The translations under genes were made by a program, and so were the position numbers. The notes below the pieces were generated by a model that saw only the letters and a program-made list of their open reading frames with translations, had not been told where the DNA came from and made no database searches. 64,000 nt of DNA from NCBI GenBank assembly GCA_019429445.1, contig JAHYIW010000007.1:1-64000 (forward strand), given 5' to 3'. Source of the stretch: Desulfuromonadaceae bacterium. GTDB lineage: Bacteria > Desulfobacterota > Desulfuromonadia > Desulfuromonadales > JAHYIW01. This document shows, piece by piece, positions 10,701 through 19,329 of this stretch; position 1 is the first letter of the stretch; each line of letters begins with the position of its first letter.

Positions 10701-11305
10701 CGCACCTCGCTGATGATATCACTCAGGCGCAACAGGTTCTGCCGCGTTGCCTCAATCTTGCGCAACGCGGCCTTTTTACGATTCTTGAACTTCACCACCC
10801 CGGCGGCTTCCTCAATCAGCACCCGGCGCTCCTCCGGCTTCGCATTGAGGATCATGCCGATCTTCCCCTGCTCGATAATCGAATAGGAGCGGGCACCGCC
10901 ACCGGTGTCCATAAAGAGTTCCGTGATATCAAGCAGACGACAGGGGGTATTATTGAGCAGATAATCACTTTCACCGTTGCGATGTAAGCGGCGGGTGACG
11001 GAAATTTCAGTATATTCATTGAAGGCGGGGGGGCCGTTGCCGTCGGTATTGTCGAACGTCATGCGTACTTCGGCCATGCCGAGCGGCTTGCGCGACTCAC
11101 TGCCGCCGAAGATGACATCCTCCATCAACTTGCCGCGCAGATTCTTGGCGTTCTGCTCCCCCATCGTCCAACGGATCGCATCGACAATATTGCTCTTGCC
11201 ACAGCCGTTCGGACCGACGACCCCGGTAATGCCGTCGTTGAATTCAAAAGTTGTTTTGTCGACAAATGATTTAAAGCCGACGATGTCAACACGTCTGATT
11301 TTCAT
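7778..11305 (-). CDS. smc: Chromosome segregation protein SMC
   Basis: Condensin ATPase that compacts and segregates the chromosome. The 1175 residues follow the family plan: Walker A GPNGCGKSNIVDAIRW (~residues 32-47), a first coiled coil, a hinge around GYGAGVKSLL (~520) with GGGKQ later, a second coiled coil, then the signature LLSGGEKALTAVALIF and Walker B CMLDEVDAPLDDANIGRF near the end. Full length, no disruption. A 583-codon open frame on the opposite strand is only a shadow of the codon bias. The 189 bases upstream hold no gene and should contain its promoter. Confidence 0.98.
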   Translation of the reverse strand: MKIRRVDIVGFKSFVDKTTFEFNDGITGVVGPNGCGKSNIVDAIRWTMGEQNAKNLRGKLMEDVIFGGSESRKPLGMAEVRMTFDNTDGNGPPAFNEYTEISVTRRLHRNGESDYLLNNTPCRLLDITELFMDTGGGARSYSIIEQGKIGMILNAKPEERRVLIEEAAGVVKFKNRKKAALRKIEATRQNLLRLSDIISEVRRQLNSLNRQAKKAERYRTLREELKGIETRFALEKFLELRQASAAALSNEGMQQAEHERLSAQLLQHELELENLRLTQTEQEKNLSAVQEKLFALTAEIQNDENRIEFSGKEADSLALRGERLLAEANDCDRRLGELEVEAQTLTAGREDLGERLVTETRRLEEATHNAAVLEEQEAALSARLDQARTDLYAMLNELSRLGAQHEEAQKQLLSLDDREARNRHETVAVRERWDAASTELASLDAGLHEMRIRRGDLQRERDELHELMRQLRLSSDENEAELLLKREEYNRYHSRLESLRQLEKSFEGYGAGVKSLLRDTELNQRFDGIAADVLEVPARYEAAVEAVLGERLQALLTQEVAAATEALDYLRRKEGRCTFLLPGFKSGRSVFAAGTPLSELVKPRDATATQVENLLADIYLVADLQPYLTDQQLPDGVILVTEAGDVLTSAGALSGGGKQALQQGVLHKKREMKELAAQVTRLVAEVEKLQSERQGLRNELKVAEERQGEIDAGLRHKERKVVDNERELARLQSEVARFQERVEVLQLEEGQLHEEREELVRRQQTAGTGRLEQERDKLLREEAVAALQSELQGLRGAIEQTREQVTTARVAVAGLREREEAEKQGVTRLRQMREELRGRKVLLLSQAEEGREERARLQQEQQRLRAELAQRFNLRLAEKAAFDAQRDAFELAARAIASCESRLKELRTQVNATRESLAALQLRLREQEIEAEHLRQAILERYRIDLAEAVLPAAEFNSDLAAGRMDVLRRQIELLGEVNLTAIEEYRELEERSGFLTEQQDDLRQSMDGLQQAIGKINRTTRKRFKEMFEQVNENFKDVFPQLFRGGRAELVLTDENDLLETGIEIVAQPPGKKLQSVGLLSGGEKALTAVALIFSIFLIKPSPFCMLDEVDAPLDDANIGRFNEMVREMSTLSQFIIITHNKRTMEIADTLYGVTMEEPGVSKLVSVQINALAS

Positions 11306-11494
11306 AGAATATTAAACTCGCCGCGCACAGCAGTGGGGCTATGAAGATAAGTGGAAATTGAGCAGGGCATAGTAGCAGGGAGGGGTGTTCAAGTAAAGCA
11401 GAGAATCGGCGGATAATGCGGTCAAATTGCGGATAAATCGTTGCCGGGCAGCTTCTTTAATTCCGCAAATATCACTGTGCGGGATGCCGAGGTT

Positions 11495-12499
11495 TTAATG
11501 ACTCAGATAGGGCGCCAGGGATAACAGCCGCCGGTAATCTTCGTAGCTCAACGAACTGGACCAATGTCCACTGACCATGCCGACCCCGATCCCCACCAGA
11601 AAGAGTGATACAACCACGGACGGATAGATCCACACCGGAAGCGGGCGGCGCCAGAAAGCAGGCTGCATGGCAAGGACATTTTTTCCCGGGCAGTGCGCGA
11701 CACAGGTGAGACAGCCGGTACATTCCGGCGTAGACACCGTCGTGCTGGAATGTACCGCAATGGTTGCCGGGCAAGCGGCGCTACAGCGCTGGCACCCTGT
11801 ACAGTTTGACGCATTGCGTCGAATCTTGAACGGGCTGACGAGGCTTGCCAGTCCCAGCAAGGCACCATAGGGACAGAGGTACCGGCACCAGAAATTTTTA
11901 AAGAGCAGCGACAGCAGGGTCAGAATTGCCAGGACAACCATCGTCGTCACGGACATGCGGGTAAAAAAATGGAGCATCTTGATATCACTGGCCGCCCAGT
12001 AAGGAGCATCCAGAAATCCGCCAAGGGCCTCAACCGGCATGTCGAGGAGGATGAGTTTGATGAAAAACACCAGCAGCAGGTATTTTATCCCCCGCAGAAA
12101 AAAGTCTGGCCAGCGCCAGAGCTTAAAGTTCCGCCCGAACAGCCGTTTTCCCAGCTTTGATACCACCTCAGAAAGGGTACCGACCGGGCAAATCCAGGAA
12201 CAGAATGATTTCTTGGCCAGCATACTCATCAGCAGAATCGACAGAAAAATGATCAATGCCGCTGGATGGACCGGGTGAACAGTACCGGAAAAGAGCATAT
12301 ATTTGAGGCTGACCAGGGCACCGACAGGCAGAAACCCTTCAACGCCCGGTGGCCGGGAAACCAGGGGTGCGGCCGCCCCAATTTCCAGAGAATAGACAAA
12401 CAATCCGAAACGCACACCGATACCGACTATCCAGAATAAAAAACACCACTGCACAATCGTGCGGATTGCAATGATCGGTTTTTGACCAAAGATCGTCAT
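11495..12499 (-). CDS. Membrane 4Fe-4S ferredoxin-type protein, NapH/NosR-like
   Basis: A 334-residue polytopic membrane protein with electron-transfer motifs. The first half has about four membrane segments and FCSWICPVG. The second half has FWCRYLCPYG followed by two ferredoxin clusters, CTGCQRCSAACP and CTGCLTCVAHCP, then a final membrane segment. The pattern is that of NapH/NosR/RdxA proteins, which pass electrons to periplasmic enzymes or assist metal-centre maturation. The start at 12499 is chosen for GGAAAG 9 bases upstream; the frame is open 39 codons further. No partner oxidoreductase is adjacent, so its electron acceptor is unknown. Confidence 0.85.
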   Translation of the reverse strand: MTIFGQKPIIAIRTIVQWCFLFWIVGIGVRFGLFVYSLEIGAAAPLVSRPPGVEGFLPVGALVSLKYMLFSGTVHPVHPAALIIFLSILLMSMLAKKSFCSWICPVGTLSEVVSKLGKRLFGRNFKLWRWPDFFLRGIKYLLLVFFIKLILLDMPVEALGGFLDAPYWAASDIKMLHFFTRMSVTTMVVLAILTLLSLLFKNFWCRYLCPYGALLGLASLVSPFKIRRNASNCTGCQRCSAACPATIAVHSSTTVSTPECTGCLTCVAHCPGKNVLAMQPAFWRRPLPVWIYPSVVVSLFLVGIGVGMVSGHWSSSLSYEDYRRLLSLAPYLSH

Positions 12500-12733
12500 A
12501 TGAAACAACTTTCCTGAAAATTTCGGGGGCAGGATAAACTCATCTTGAAGCGCCAGATTATTTACGAAGATATCAACATACCACGTAGCTGCAAAGCGCG
12601 ACAACAGCCGCAGCAAAAATATCCCACATCGCTCCTGGAAATTCCTTGACCATGGTCAAACACGATGACCTCTCGATAAAAATTCAAAAGAACCGCACAA
12701 CGGTCTTGTCTCGCCGGCAGATCCTTGAGCCCC

Positions 12734-13417
12734 TCAAAACGCCCCCTTCTCTTGCTCTGTCCCGGTCATCACTCCGCCCACCCTCATAAACCGCAGGAAC
12801 TCGCGGCGCGTGACGTCCTGCGCACCGAAACGCAGCAGATGCCCGGTGGTCTGTTGACAATCAAGCAGGACAAAATCGCGTTCACGCAAACGTTCAACCA
12901 ACGCCACGAACGCCACTTTTGAAGCATCGGTCTGACGGTGAAACATCGATTCGCCGAAGAAGCAGCGCCCCAGACAGACCCCGTAAATACCACCGGCCAG
13001 CTCGCCATCGGCCCAGCATTCGAGCGAGTGGGCATAACCCAGGCGATGCAGATGAACATAAGCAGCGAGCATCTCGGCGGTAATCCAGGTACCGGCATGT
13101 CCATGACGGGGGGTCCTGGCGCACGCCGTAACAACCTTCCTGAAAGCACGATTGACGGTGACACGAAAACGCCCCTGCCTGATGGTTCGCAACAGCCGCT
13201 GTGATACATGGAGCTGCTCGGGAAACAGCACGCAGCGCGGATCGGGGGACCACCAGAGGATTGGTTCACCTTCGTTATACCAGGGGAAGATGCCGGACGA
13301 ATAGGCCAACAGCAGCCGTTTGGGGGACAGATCGGCGCCGACCGCCAACAGACCGGTCGGCTCGGCATGCTCGGGGGGTGGAAAGCTCAGTTGATGAGAA
13401 AGACGATAGACCGGCAC
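12734..13417 (-). CDS. aat: Leucyl/phenylalanyl-tRNA--protein transferase
   Basis: Adds Leu or Phe to proteins with N-terminal Arg or Lys, marking them for ClpS/ClpAP (N-end rule). The 227 residues show the family core: LLAVGADLSP, YSSGIFPWYN, PILWWSPDPRCVLFP, HAGTWITAEM, SLECWADGELAGGIYG and FFGESMF. It sits 3 bases downstream of clpA, and clpS precedes clpA, so recognition tag, adaptor and unfoldase for the same degradation route form one operon. Confidence 0.96.
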   Translation of the reverse strand: MPVYRLSHQLSFPPPEHAEPTGLLAVGADLSPKRLLLAYSSGIFPWYNEGEPILWWSPDPRCVLFPEQLHVSQRLLRTIRQGRFRVTVNRAFRKVVTACARTPRHGHAGTWITAEMLAAYVHLHRLGYAHSLECWADGELAGGIYGVCLGRCFFGESMFHRQTDASKVAFVALVERLRERDFVLLDCQQTTGHLLRFGAQDVTRREFLRFMRVGGVMTGTEQEKGAF

Positions 13418-13420
13418 CGA

Positions 13421-15700
13421 TTAATGACGGACCGGGGGGGTTATGCGGAATTGCAGCTTGGCATTACGCAAACCGATATTGACCTTGCCACCCTTGCGCA
13501 GCTTGCCGAAGAGCAGCTCGTTGACCAGCGCATCGGCGATTTCGCTTTCGATCAGCCGCGCCAGCGGACGTGCGCCGAAGACCGGATCGTAGCCGCGCCG
13601 GGCCAGAGCGGTTCGCGCCGCAGCCGAGAGGGTCAGGGAGACCTTGCGTTCGCCAAGCCGTTCACACAATTCGCGAACAAATTTCTCGACAACCTTCTCC
13701 ATCACCCCCTGATCAAGATGCTTGAAGGAGATGATGTCGTCGAGGCGGTTGCGGAATTCGGGGGAAAACATCTTTTCCACTTCGCGGTTGGCATTACCCA
13801 ACGCGATATCGCCGAAGCCGATTGGCGTGGCACTCATTTCCCGCGCACCGACATTGCTGGTCATGATCAACACGACATTACGAAAATCAGCTTGCTTGCC
13901 GTTGTTGTCGGTCAGGGTGCCGTGATCCATAATCTGCAACAGGATATTGAACAGATCAGGGTGAGCCTTTTCAATCTCGTCAAGGAGCAACACCGCGTAG
14001 GGCGATTTAACGACCGCGTCAGTCAGCAAACCGCCCTGGTCGAAACCAACATAACCAGGGGGCGCGCCGATCAGCCGCGCAACAGAGTGTTTTTCCATGT
14101 ATTCACTCATGTCGAAGCGAATAAACTCCACCCCGAGCTGACGCGCCAGTTGACGGGCCGCTTCGGTCTTGCCAACACCGGTCGGACCGGTAAAGAGGAA
14201 TGAACCAACTGGCCGTTCCGGATGACCGAGACCGGCCCGTCCGCGCAGTACCGACCGCGCCAACGCTTCCAGCGCAACATCCTGGCCGAAAACCTGGCGC
14301 TTTAAGTCACGATCCAGATACTTCAGTCGGCGGCGATCGGTCAGCGAGACCGTACGTTCCGGAATCCGTGCCATGCCGGCAACGACAGCTTCGATTTCGG
14401 CCACGCCAATCGTTCCACTGCCACCGCTGAGCCGAAACGCCGCACCCGCTTCATCGATCACATCGATGGCTTTGTCCGGCAGATAACGGTAGTTGATGTG
14501 CCGTGACGACAGCTCAGCCGCTGCCCGCAGCGCGGCATCGCTGTAGGTGGCCCCGTGATGCTCGGCGTACTGCGAGCGCAAGCCTTTAAGAATCGCAACC
14601 GTCTCTTCCACCGAAGGTTCCGGCACATCGATCTTCTGGAAACGTCTGGATAAGGCGCGATCTTTTTCGAACAAATTTTTGTATTCTTCGTACGTCGTGG
14701 AACCGATACAGCGCAACTCGCCGTCGGCGAGCAGCGGTTTGAGAATATTGGAGGCATCCAGGGAGCCACCGCTGGTCGCTCCGGCACCGATGATCGTATG
14801 AATCTCGTCAATGAAGAGAATCGCACCTTCCTGTTTACGCAGTGCGTTGACCACCGCCTTGAGTCGTTCCTCGAAATCACCGCGAAATTTTGTTCCGGCC
14901 AGCAGCGCACCGAGATCGAGGGCGTAGATATCGCGTTCCAGCAACAGATCAGGGGCGTCCCCCGCCTGGATCATCAGCGCCAGCCCTTCGGCCAGAGCGG
15001 TCTTTCCCACCCCCGGATCGCCGACAAAGATCGGGTTGTTCTTGCGCCGTCGACAGAGCACCTGGGCGGTACGTTGCAATTCGCGGGTGCGCCCGATCAA
15101 CGGGTCGATCTTGCCCGCCCTGGCCCGTGCCACCAGGTTGACGGTAAATGCCGCCAGCGGATCGCGTTTCGCCCCACCCTTGCCCCCTTCCGGGGCAGGC
15201 CCGGATTCTCCCGGAGGAGCTGCGCTCCCCGGTGCCTCCACCGCGCCGGTCGAAGCTTTCGACACCCGATGAGAAATGTAGTCAAGGACATCCAGCCGGG
15301 TAATCCCCTGCTGGAGCAAAAACCATGCGGCGTGGGAGTTCTTTTCTTCCATGATCGCTGCCAGCACATCACCAAGTCCGACCTCATGCTGACCGGCGGA
15401 GTTCATGTGCAGAATGGTGCGTTGCAGAATCCGCTGCAGAGCGATAGTCTGGTCCGGGATCTCGACCTCATCCTCGTGTTCGGGAAAGGCTTCCAGCTGG
15501 GTGGTAAGAAACTCGTCGAGGAGCGTTCGCAACGACTCAACTTCACCACCGCAGCCGCGAATGATCTCCTGCCCGCTCTCTTCAAAAAGGATGGCATAAA
15601 GCACATGTTCAGCGGTCAGATATTCGTGATGACGCCGCTGAGCTTCACGCACCGCAAGAGAAAAAGCAATCTGCACTGACTGGCTGAACATTTCCGACAT
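13421..15700 (-). CDS. clpA: ATP-dependent Clp protease ATP-binding subunit ClpA
   Basis: Hsp100 unfoldase that feeds substrates to ClpP. The 759-residue protein has the double N-terminal repeat domain (~1-140, the ClpS docking site), a Gly/Pro-rich linker (~145-175), AAA-1 with GDPGVGKTALAEG, and AAA-2 with GPTGVGKTEAARQLA. The sequence TPIGFGD in AAA-2 is the IGF-type loop that contacts ClpP. Starts 3 bases after clpS and ends 3 bases before aat. No clpP is in the window. Confidence 0.97.
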   Translation of the reverse strand: MSEMFSQSVQIAFSLAVREAQRRHHEYLTAEHVLYAILFEESGQEIIRGCGGEVESLRTLLDEFLTTQLEAFPEHEDEVEIPDQTIALQRILQRTILHMNSAGQHEVGLGDVLAAIMEEKNSHAAWFLLQQGITRLDVLDYISHRVSKASTGAVEAPGSAAPPGESGPAPEGGKGGAKRDPLAAFTVNLVARARAGKIDPLIGRTRELQRTAQVLCRRRKNNPIFVGDPGVGKTALAEGLALMIQAGDAPDLLLERDIYALDLGALLAGTKFRGDFEERLKAVVNALRKQEGAILFIDEIHTIIGAGATSGGSLDASNILKPLLADGELRCIGSTTYEEYKNLFEKDRALSRRFQKIDVPEPSVEETVAILKGLRSQYAEHHGATYSDAALRAAAELSSRHINYRYLPDKAIDVIDEAGAAFRLSGGSGTIGVAEIEAVVAGMARIPERTVSLTDRRRLKYLDRDLKRQVFGQDVALEALARSVLRGRAGLGHPERPVGSFLFTGPTGVGKTEAARQLARQLGVEFIRFDMSEYMEKHSVARLIGAPPGYVGFDQGGLLTDAVVKSPYAVLLLDEIEKAHPDLFNILLQIMDHGTLTDNNGKQADFRNVVLIMTSNVGAREMSATPIGFGDIALGNANREVEKMFSPEFRNRLDDIISFKHLDQGVMEKVVEKFVRELCERLGERKVSLTLSAAARTALARRGYDPVFGARPLARLIESEIADALVNELLFGKLRKGGKVNIGLRNAKLQFRITPPVRH

Positions 15701-15703
15701 CGA

Positions 15704-16018
15704 CTAGACCTCTTCGAGACTGCACCGCAAAGGATAACCTTCGGTGCGCGCCAGAGCATGGACCTTGGCGACCTTGGTTTCAGCCACTGCGTAAGGATAA
15801 TGTCCGCAGACCCCCGCCCCCTTGACATGAACATGCAACATGATCCGGTTAGCCTCGGTGGGTGACTTGCGAAAAACGGTCTCCAGCACCGTAACCACAA
15901 ACTCCATGGTGGTGTAGTCGTCGTTGTGCAGCAGCACCTGAAAAAGGGGGGGGGAGCCAACCTTGTTTTGGGACCGGCTATCAACGCCGGTTGCATTGCT
16001 GGGAATTGACTTGCTCAC
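15704..16018 (-). CDS. clpS: ATP-dependent Clp protease adaptor ClpS
   Basis: The 104-residue adaptor binds N-degron residues and delivers them to ClpA. The core motifs are visible: LHNDDYTTMEFVV (contains the N-degron pocket residues), FRKSPTEANRIMLHVHVKGAGVCG and EVAKVHALARTEGYPLRC. The N-terminal ~28 residues are low-complexity and probably the flexible ClpA-binding arm. First gene of clpS-clpA-aat. A run of nine G on the plus strand sits in its early codons. Confidence 0.94.
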   Translation of the reverse strand: MSKSIPSNATGVDSRSQNKVGSPPLFQVLLHNDDYTTMEFVVTVLETVFRKSPTEANRIMLHVHVKGAGVCGHYPYAVAETKVAKVHALARTEGYPLRCSLEEV

Positions 16019-16160
16019 TAACTTATCTCCGTAACGGGCAGCGGTTTAACAACACGTGCAATCTGCCTGAGATGATCCTACCATAACTATAGCGCAATCA
16101 ACAAGGGCTAGCATCCTGCTCGCATCCGGTGCTGGCATCTGAAATCGCACCCGGAATTGC

Positions 16161-16188
16161 TTGCATCACCGGTTGGGTGTGTTATGCT
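16161..16188 (+). promoter_or_regulatory. Possible sigma-70 promoter upstream of hflK
   Basis: TTGCAT at 16161-16166, a 16-base spacer, then TATGCT at 16183-16188. It lies upstream of the 165-bp palindromic element, so transcripts for hflKC would pass through that element. Confidence 0.35.
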
Positions 16189-16219
16189 TGTGTGCGATTA
16201 AAATGTCGCCATTAATGCC

Positions 16220-16384
16220 TAGCACCCTGTAACCCATAATCTTTCGCACCTTGCTTGTTCTTTGCCGCGTCAGCTACGTTCCGATTTCTGCAGCTTAGCG
16301 ACGGCCAGGCAACAGAAATCGCGCCTTGCTGACACGTCAAAGCCCTGCGCAATCTTTCGAAATCTTATGGGTTACAGGGTGCTA
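16220..16384. mobile_element. MITE-like palindromic element with perfect terminal inverted repeats
   Basis: The ends are exact 20-base inverted repeats (16220-16239 and 16365-16384) reading TAGCACCCTGTAACCCATAA and its complement. The outermost TA on each side could be a TA target duplication, as made by IS630/mariner-type transposases. Further in, GATTTCTG pairs with CAGAAATC, and TTGCCGCGTCAG pairs with CTGACACGTCAA at 10 of 12 positions, so most of the 165 bases can form one long hairpin. No coding potential. It lies between clpS and hflK. Confidence 0.75.
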
Positions 16385-16401
16385 AAACGAAAGGGTTATT
16401 C

Positions 16402-17427
16402 ATGAACGACTGGAAATGGGAGCCTCCGGGCGACCAGTTCGAAAAAAAAGTCCGGGAACTTGGTAAACACTTCACCGGCAAAGGACCAGGGCGCAAAACA
16501 TTTGTGCTCATCGGTCTGGTTTTCTTGTTGTTTCTGGTCGGCAATACCAGCTTTTACACTGTCGACACAGAGCAGACTGGCGTTGTCCTGCGTTTCGGAC
16601 GTTTTATCGGTTTCTCAGAGCCGGGCTTGCGCTTCAAGATTCCACTCGGCGTCGACCAGGTCTATCTCGTGAAAACCGGTCGGGTGCTCAAGGAGGAATT
16701 TGGTTTTCGCACCGTCGCTGCAGGGGTGCGCAGCACCTACAGCAAAAATGGCCTTGACGAAGAATCACTGACCCTGACCGGCGATCTCAATGTAAGTGAC
16801 ATTGAATGGATTGTTCAGTATCAGGTATCCGACCCGTACAAATATCTGTTCAAGATCAAATACCCGGAACAGACAATCCGTGACGTCGCCGAGGCGATCG
16901 TCCGCCGCATCATCGGCAATTCAAACGTGACCGAGGTTCTGACCACCGAACGGGCGCAAATCGCCGCCGCAATCGAGAAAAACCTGCAGGTAGTGCTCAA
17001 CAATTACGACATCGGTGTGCGCATCGTTACAGTCAAGTTCCAGGACGTCAACCCGCCTGATCCGGTCAAGGCCGCATTCAACGAAGTCAACGAGGCCGAG
17101 CAACAGAAAGAGAGCCTTATTTTCCAGGCCCGCGAGCAATATAACCGCGAAGTCCCCAAAGCCAAAGGGGTCGCAAAAAACACCATCCTTAACGCCGAGG
17201 GGTACGCCCTGGAACGCATCAATATGGCCAAAGGGGAAGCTGATCGCTTCACCGCGCTGCTGAAAGAGTACCGCAAGGCTCCCGATGTGATGCGCAAACG
17301 CCTTTACCTGGAAACCATGGAGGACGTCCTGCCACAAGTTGAAGAGCTTTACCTGATCGACGAAAAAGGTTCGGGAGCGCTCCCTCTCCTGCCGCTGCGC
17401 GGCGAACTTAAAGGGGGTAAATCATGA
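16402..17427 (+). CDS. hflK: HflK, SPFH-domain regulator of FtsH
   Basis: One half of the HflKC complex, which encloses and modulates the membrane protease FtsH. The 341 residues begin with a Gly/Lys-rich cytoplasmic tail, a single membrane anchor (~residues 34-52), then the SPFH/band-7 domain (TEQTGVVLRFGRFIG, VKTGRVLKEEFG) and a long helical region (FNEVNEAEQQKESLIFQARE) that drives oligomerisation. The hflC start overlaps its end by 4 bases. Length and order match standard hflK-hflC. Confidence 0.95.
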   Translation: MNDWKWEPPGDQFEKKVRELGKHFTGKGPGRKTFVLIGLVFLLFLVGNTSFYTVDTEQTGVVLRFGRFIGFSEPGLRFKIPLGVDQVYLVKTGRVLKEEFGFRTVAAGVRSTYSKNGLDEESLTLTGDLNVSDIEWIVQYQVSDPYKYLFKIKYPEQTIRDVAEAIVRRIIGNSNVTEVLTTERAQIAAAIEKNLQVVLNNYDIGVRIVTVKFQDVNPPDPVKAAFNEVNEAEQQKESLIFQAREQYNREVPKAKGVAKNTILNAEGYALERINMAKGEADRFTALLKEYRKAPDVMRKRLYLETMEDVLPQVEELYLIDEKGSGALPLLPLRGELKGGKS

Positions 17428-18356
17428 AAAAACAACTCCTGATTATTGTGGCCATAATTGTCGTCATGGTCGGTCAAAGCGGTCTTTATGTCGTCAAAGA
17501 GGGGGAACAAGCGCTGGTGACCCAGTTTGGTGATCCGATCAAGGTCGTCACCAACGCCGGCCTGAAATTCAAGCTGCCGCTGGTGCAAGACATCCATCGT
17601 TTTCAGAAACGCATCCTCAAATGGGACGGCGATCCGAACCAGATACCAACCAAAGATAAAAAATACATCTGGGTCGACACCACGGCGCGCTGGAAAATTT
17701 CCGATCCGCTGAAATTTTTCACCACCGTCGCAACCGAAACCGGGGCCCTCAGTCGTCTTGACGATATCATCGACTCGGTGGTTCGCGACGCAGTCTCGGG
17801 CCATTTACTGGTAGAATTGGTACGTGGCCGTGAATACCGGACCAGCGCCGGTGAAATTGAAGAGACCTTCAATGTCGACGGCGATATTATTGCCCTCAAG
17901 GACCTCACCGGACGAGAGGAAATTCTGGCCGGAATCCTTGACAAGGCCCGCGCCAACACCCCCGACTACGGCATCGACCTGATCGATGTCCAGATCAAGC
18001 GGATCAACTATGTTGAACAGGTGCGTCAACGCGTTTACGAACGCATGATTTCGGAACGGAAAAAAGTTGCGGCGCAGTATCGTTCCGAGGGGGAAGGGGA
18101 AAAAGCCGATATCCTCGGGCAGATGCAGAAAGAGCTCAAGCGCATCGAGTCAGAGGCCTATCGCACCGCCGTTGAATTGCGGGGGCAGGCAGATGCCGAA
18201 GCCGCAGCGATCTACGCCGCGGCATACAATCAGGATGCTAAATTCTACGCCCTGACGCGCACGCTGGAAGCCTATCGCAAGGCCATCAAGGGGAATTCAC
18301 GGCTGGTATTATCGACCGATTCAGAGTTCTATCGCTACATCCAGAGCAGCAGATAA
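17424..18356 (+). CDS. hflC: HflC, SPFH-domain regulator of FtsH
   Basis: Partner of HflK. The 310-residue product has an N-terminal membrane anchor (~residues 4-24), an SPFH domain (VKEGEQALVTQFGDPIKV, DTTARWKISDPLKFF) and a C-terminal helix rich in Glu, Ala and Arg that ends with NSRLVLSTDSEFYRYIQ. It overlaps hflK by ATGA, so the two are translationally coupled and probably made in equal amounts. Confidence 0.95.
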   Translation: MKKQLLIIVAIIVVMVGQSGLYVVKEGEQALVTQFGDPIKVVTNAGLKFKLPLVQDIHRFQKRILKWDGDPNQIPTKDKKYIWVDTTARWKISDPLKFFTTVATETGALSRLDDIIDSVVRDAVSGHLLVELVRGREYRTSAGEIEETFNVDGDIIALKDLTGREEILAGILDKARANTPDYGIDLIDVQIKRINYVEQVRQRVYERMISERKKVAAQYRSEGEGEKADILGQMQKELKRIESEAYRTAVELRGQADAEAAAIYAAAYNQDAKFYALTRTLEAYRKAIKGNSRLVLSTDSEFYRYIQSSR

Positions 18357-18360
18357 CCTA

Positions 18361-18395
18361 ACGGGCGGCGGAATCGATCGGGTTCCGTCGCCCGT
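18361..18395 (+). terminator. Strong hairpin after hflC
   Basis: ACGGGCGGCGGA (18361-18372) pairs with TCCGTCGCCCGT (18384-18395) over 12 positions including one G-T. It starts 4 bases after the hflC stop. There is no run of T afterwards, so it may protect the 3' end rather than terminate by itself. Confidence 0.5.
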
Positions 18396-18487
18396 ATAAA
18401 TCTGGTTAACACAAACAAATATTGATTGCATTTGCCTTTTCCTTCTGTCACAGTGGCGCTGCGAACTTCAGTGAGAGGAGAAGTGTA

Positions 18488-18664
18488 ATGGAACTGGCCA
18501 TCGACTACACATGTCCGAAATGCAGCCGCCGGATGGCGGTCGATTTACGCACGATATCACCGGGAAAAATCCGCTATTGCAGCCATTGTGAAACACCCCT
18601 TGTTTTGTCTGAGGAGGCGCTGCACAACTTCTCTCACCGCTTGCAGCAACTTCCTCTGGGCTAA
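18488..18664 (+). CDS. Small zinc-ribbon protein
   Basis: A 58-residue product with two CxxC knuckles, CPKC (residues 8-11) and CSHC (~30-33), the classic zinc-ribbon layout; the rest is a short C-terminal helix. The start is ATG 18488, preceded by GAGAGGAGAAG; an in-frame ATG further up at 18422 has no ribosome site. The function is unknown; such ribbons often bind nucleic acid or act as accessory subunits. It stands alone between hflC and a CheY-like gene. Confidence 0.75.
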   Translation: MELAIDYTCPKCSRRMAVDLRTISPGKIRYCSHCETPLVLSEEALHNFSHRLQQLPLG

Positions 18665-18782
18665 GCCTCATCAGATTTTAATCTATATCTTCTTTTCGCA
18701 TTCATGCTATACATGCTACAGTGTTCGCGCTGAACAAACAGCCTCTTTTGTCCCATATATGAAACAATAAGTACAGGTGATC

Positions 18783-19154
18783 ATGAAAGAAAAAACCATT
18801 CTGATCGTTGATGATTCCCCTTCCGTGCGTGCAATCCTTGGCGACATGCTCAAGAATGAAGGCTACAACGTCGTTGAAGCCACCAACGGACAAGAAGGAT
18901 TTAAACTGGCCGAGTATGTTCAATTCGACATGATCATTACCGATCTGTCGATGCCGGTTATGGACGGTATCGAATTTTTGAAAAAGGCTAAAAATTTATC
19001 CCTGACGAAGTTCGTCCCCATGGTGGTGCTGACTTCCGAAAACGACACGGATAAACTGGCCGAGGCAAAAGCCGCCGGCGCAGCCACCAACCTCAGCAAA
19101 CCATTCCGCGAAAACCAGCTTAAAGCGATGCTTAAATTGATCTTCGGTTGCTGA
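18783..19154 (+). CDS. CheY-like single-domain response regulator
   Basis: A 123-residue receiver domain with no output domain. It has the acidic pair (VDDSPS), the phospho-acceptor Asp in IITDLSMPVMDG, the Thr in VVLTSE and the conserved Lys in LSKPFRE. The start at 18783 has AGGTG 5 bases upstream. Chemotaxis-type CheY proteins share this form, but no kinase gene is adjacent, so the partner is unknown. The nearest histidine kinase gene, at 21656, is on the opposite strand. Confidence 0.92.
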   Translation: MKEKTILIVDDSPSVRAILGDMLKNEGYNVVEATNGQEGFKLAEYVQFDMIITDLSMPVMDGIEFLKKAKNLSLTKFVPMVVLTSENDTDKLAEAKAAGAATNLSKPFRENQLKAMLKLIFGC

Positions 19155-19184
19155 ATTTCCTTTTTCACCATACAACACTCCCCC

Positions 19185-19214
19185 GCCGTGAAGCTTTTCT
19201 TCGCGGCTTTTTTT
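19185..19214 (+). terminator. Rho-independent terminator after the CheY-like gene
   Basis: GCCGTGAAG (19185-19193) pairs with CTTCGCGGC (19199-19207, one T-G pair) and is followed by a run of T at 19208-19214. It lies 30 bases after the stop codon. Confidence 0.9.
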
Positions 19215-19329
19215 GGGGATTTTGCGGCGAACTCCAGGCTGGTCATGGCGCGTAAAGTGATAGCTCTTTTATTTGCAATCGGGCGGCAAGGATTGCTATG
19301 CTGAGCGTCAAATTCACGCGGGAGGATTG

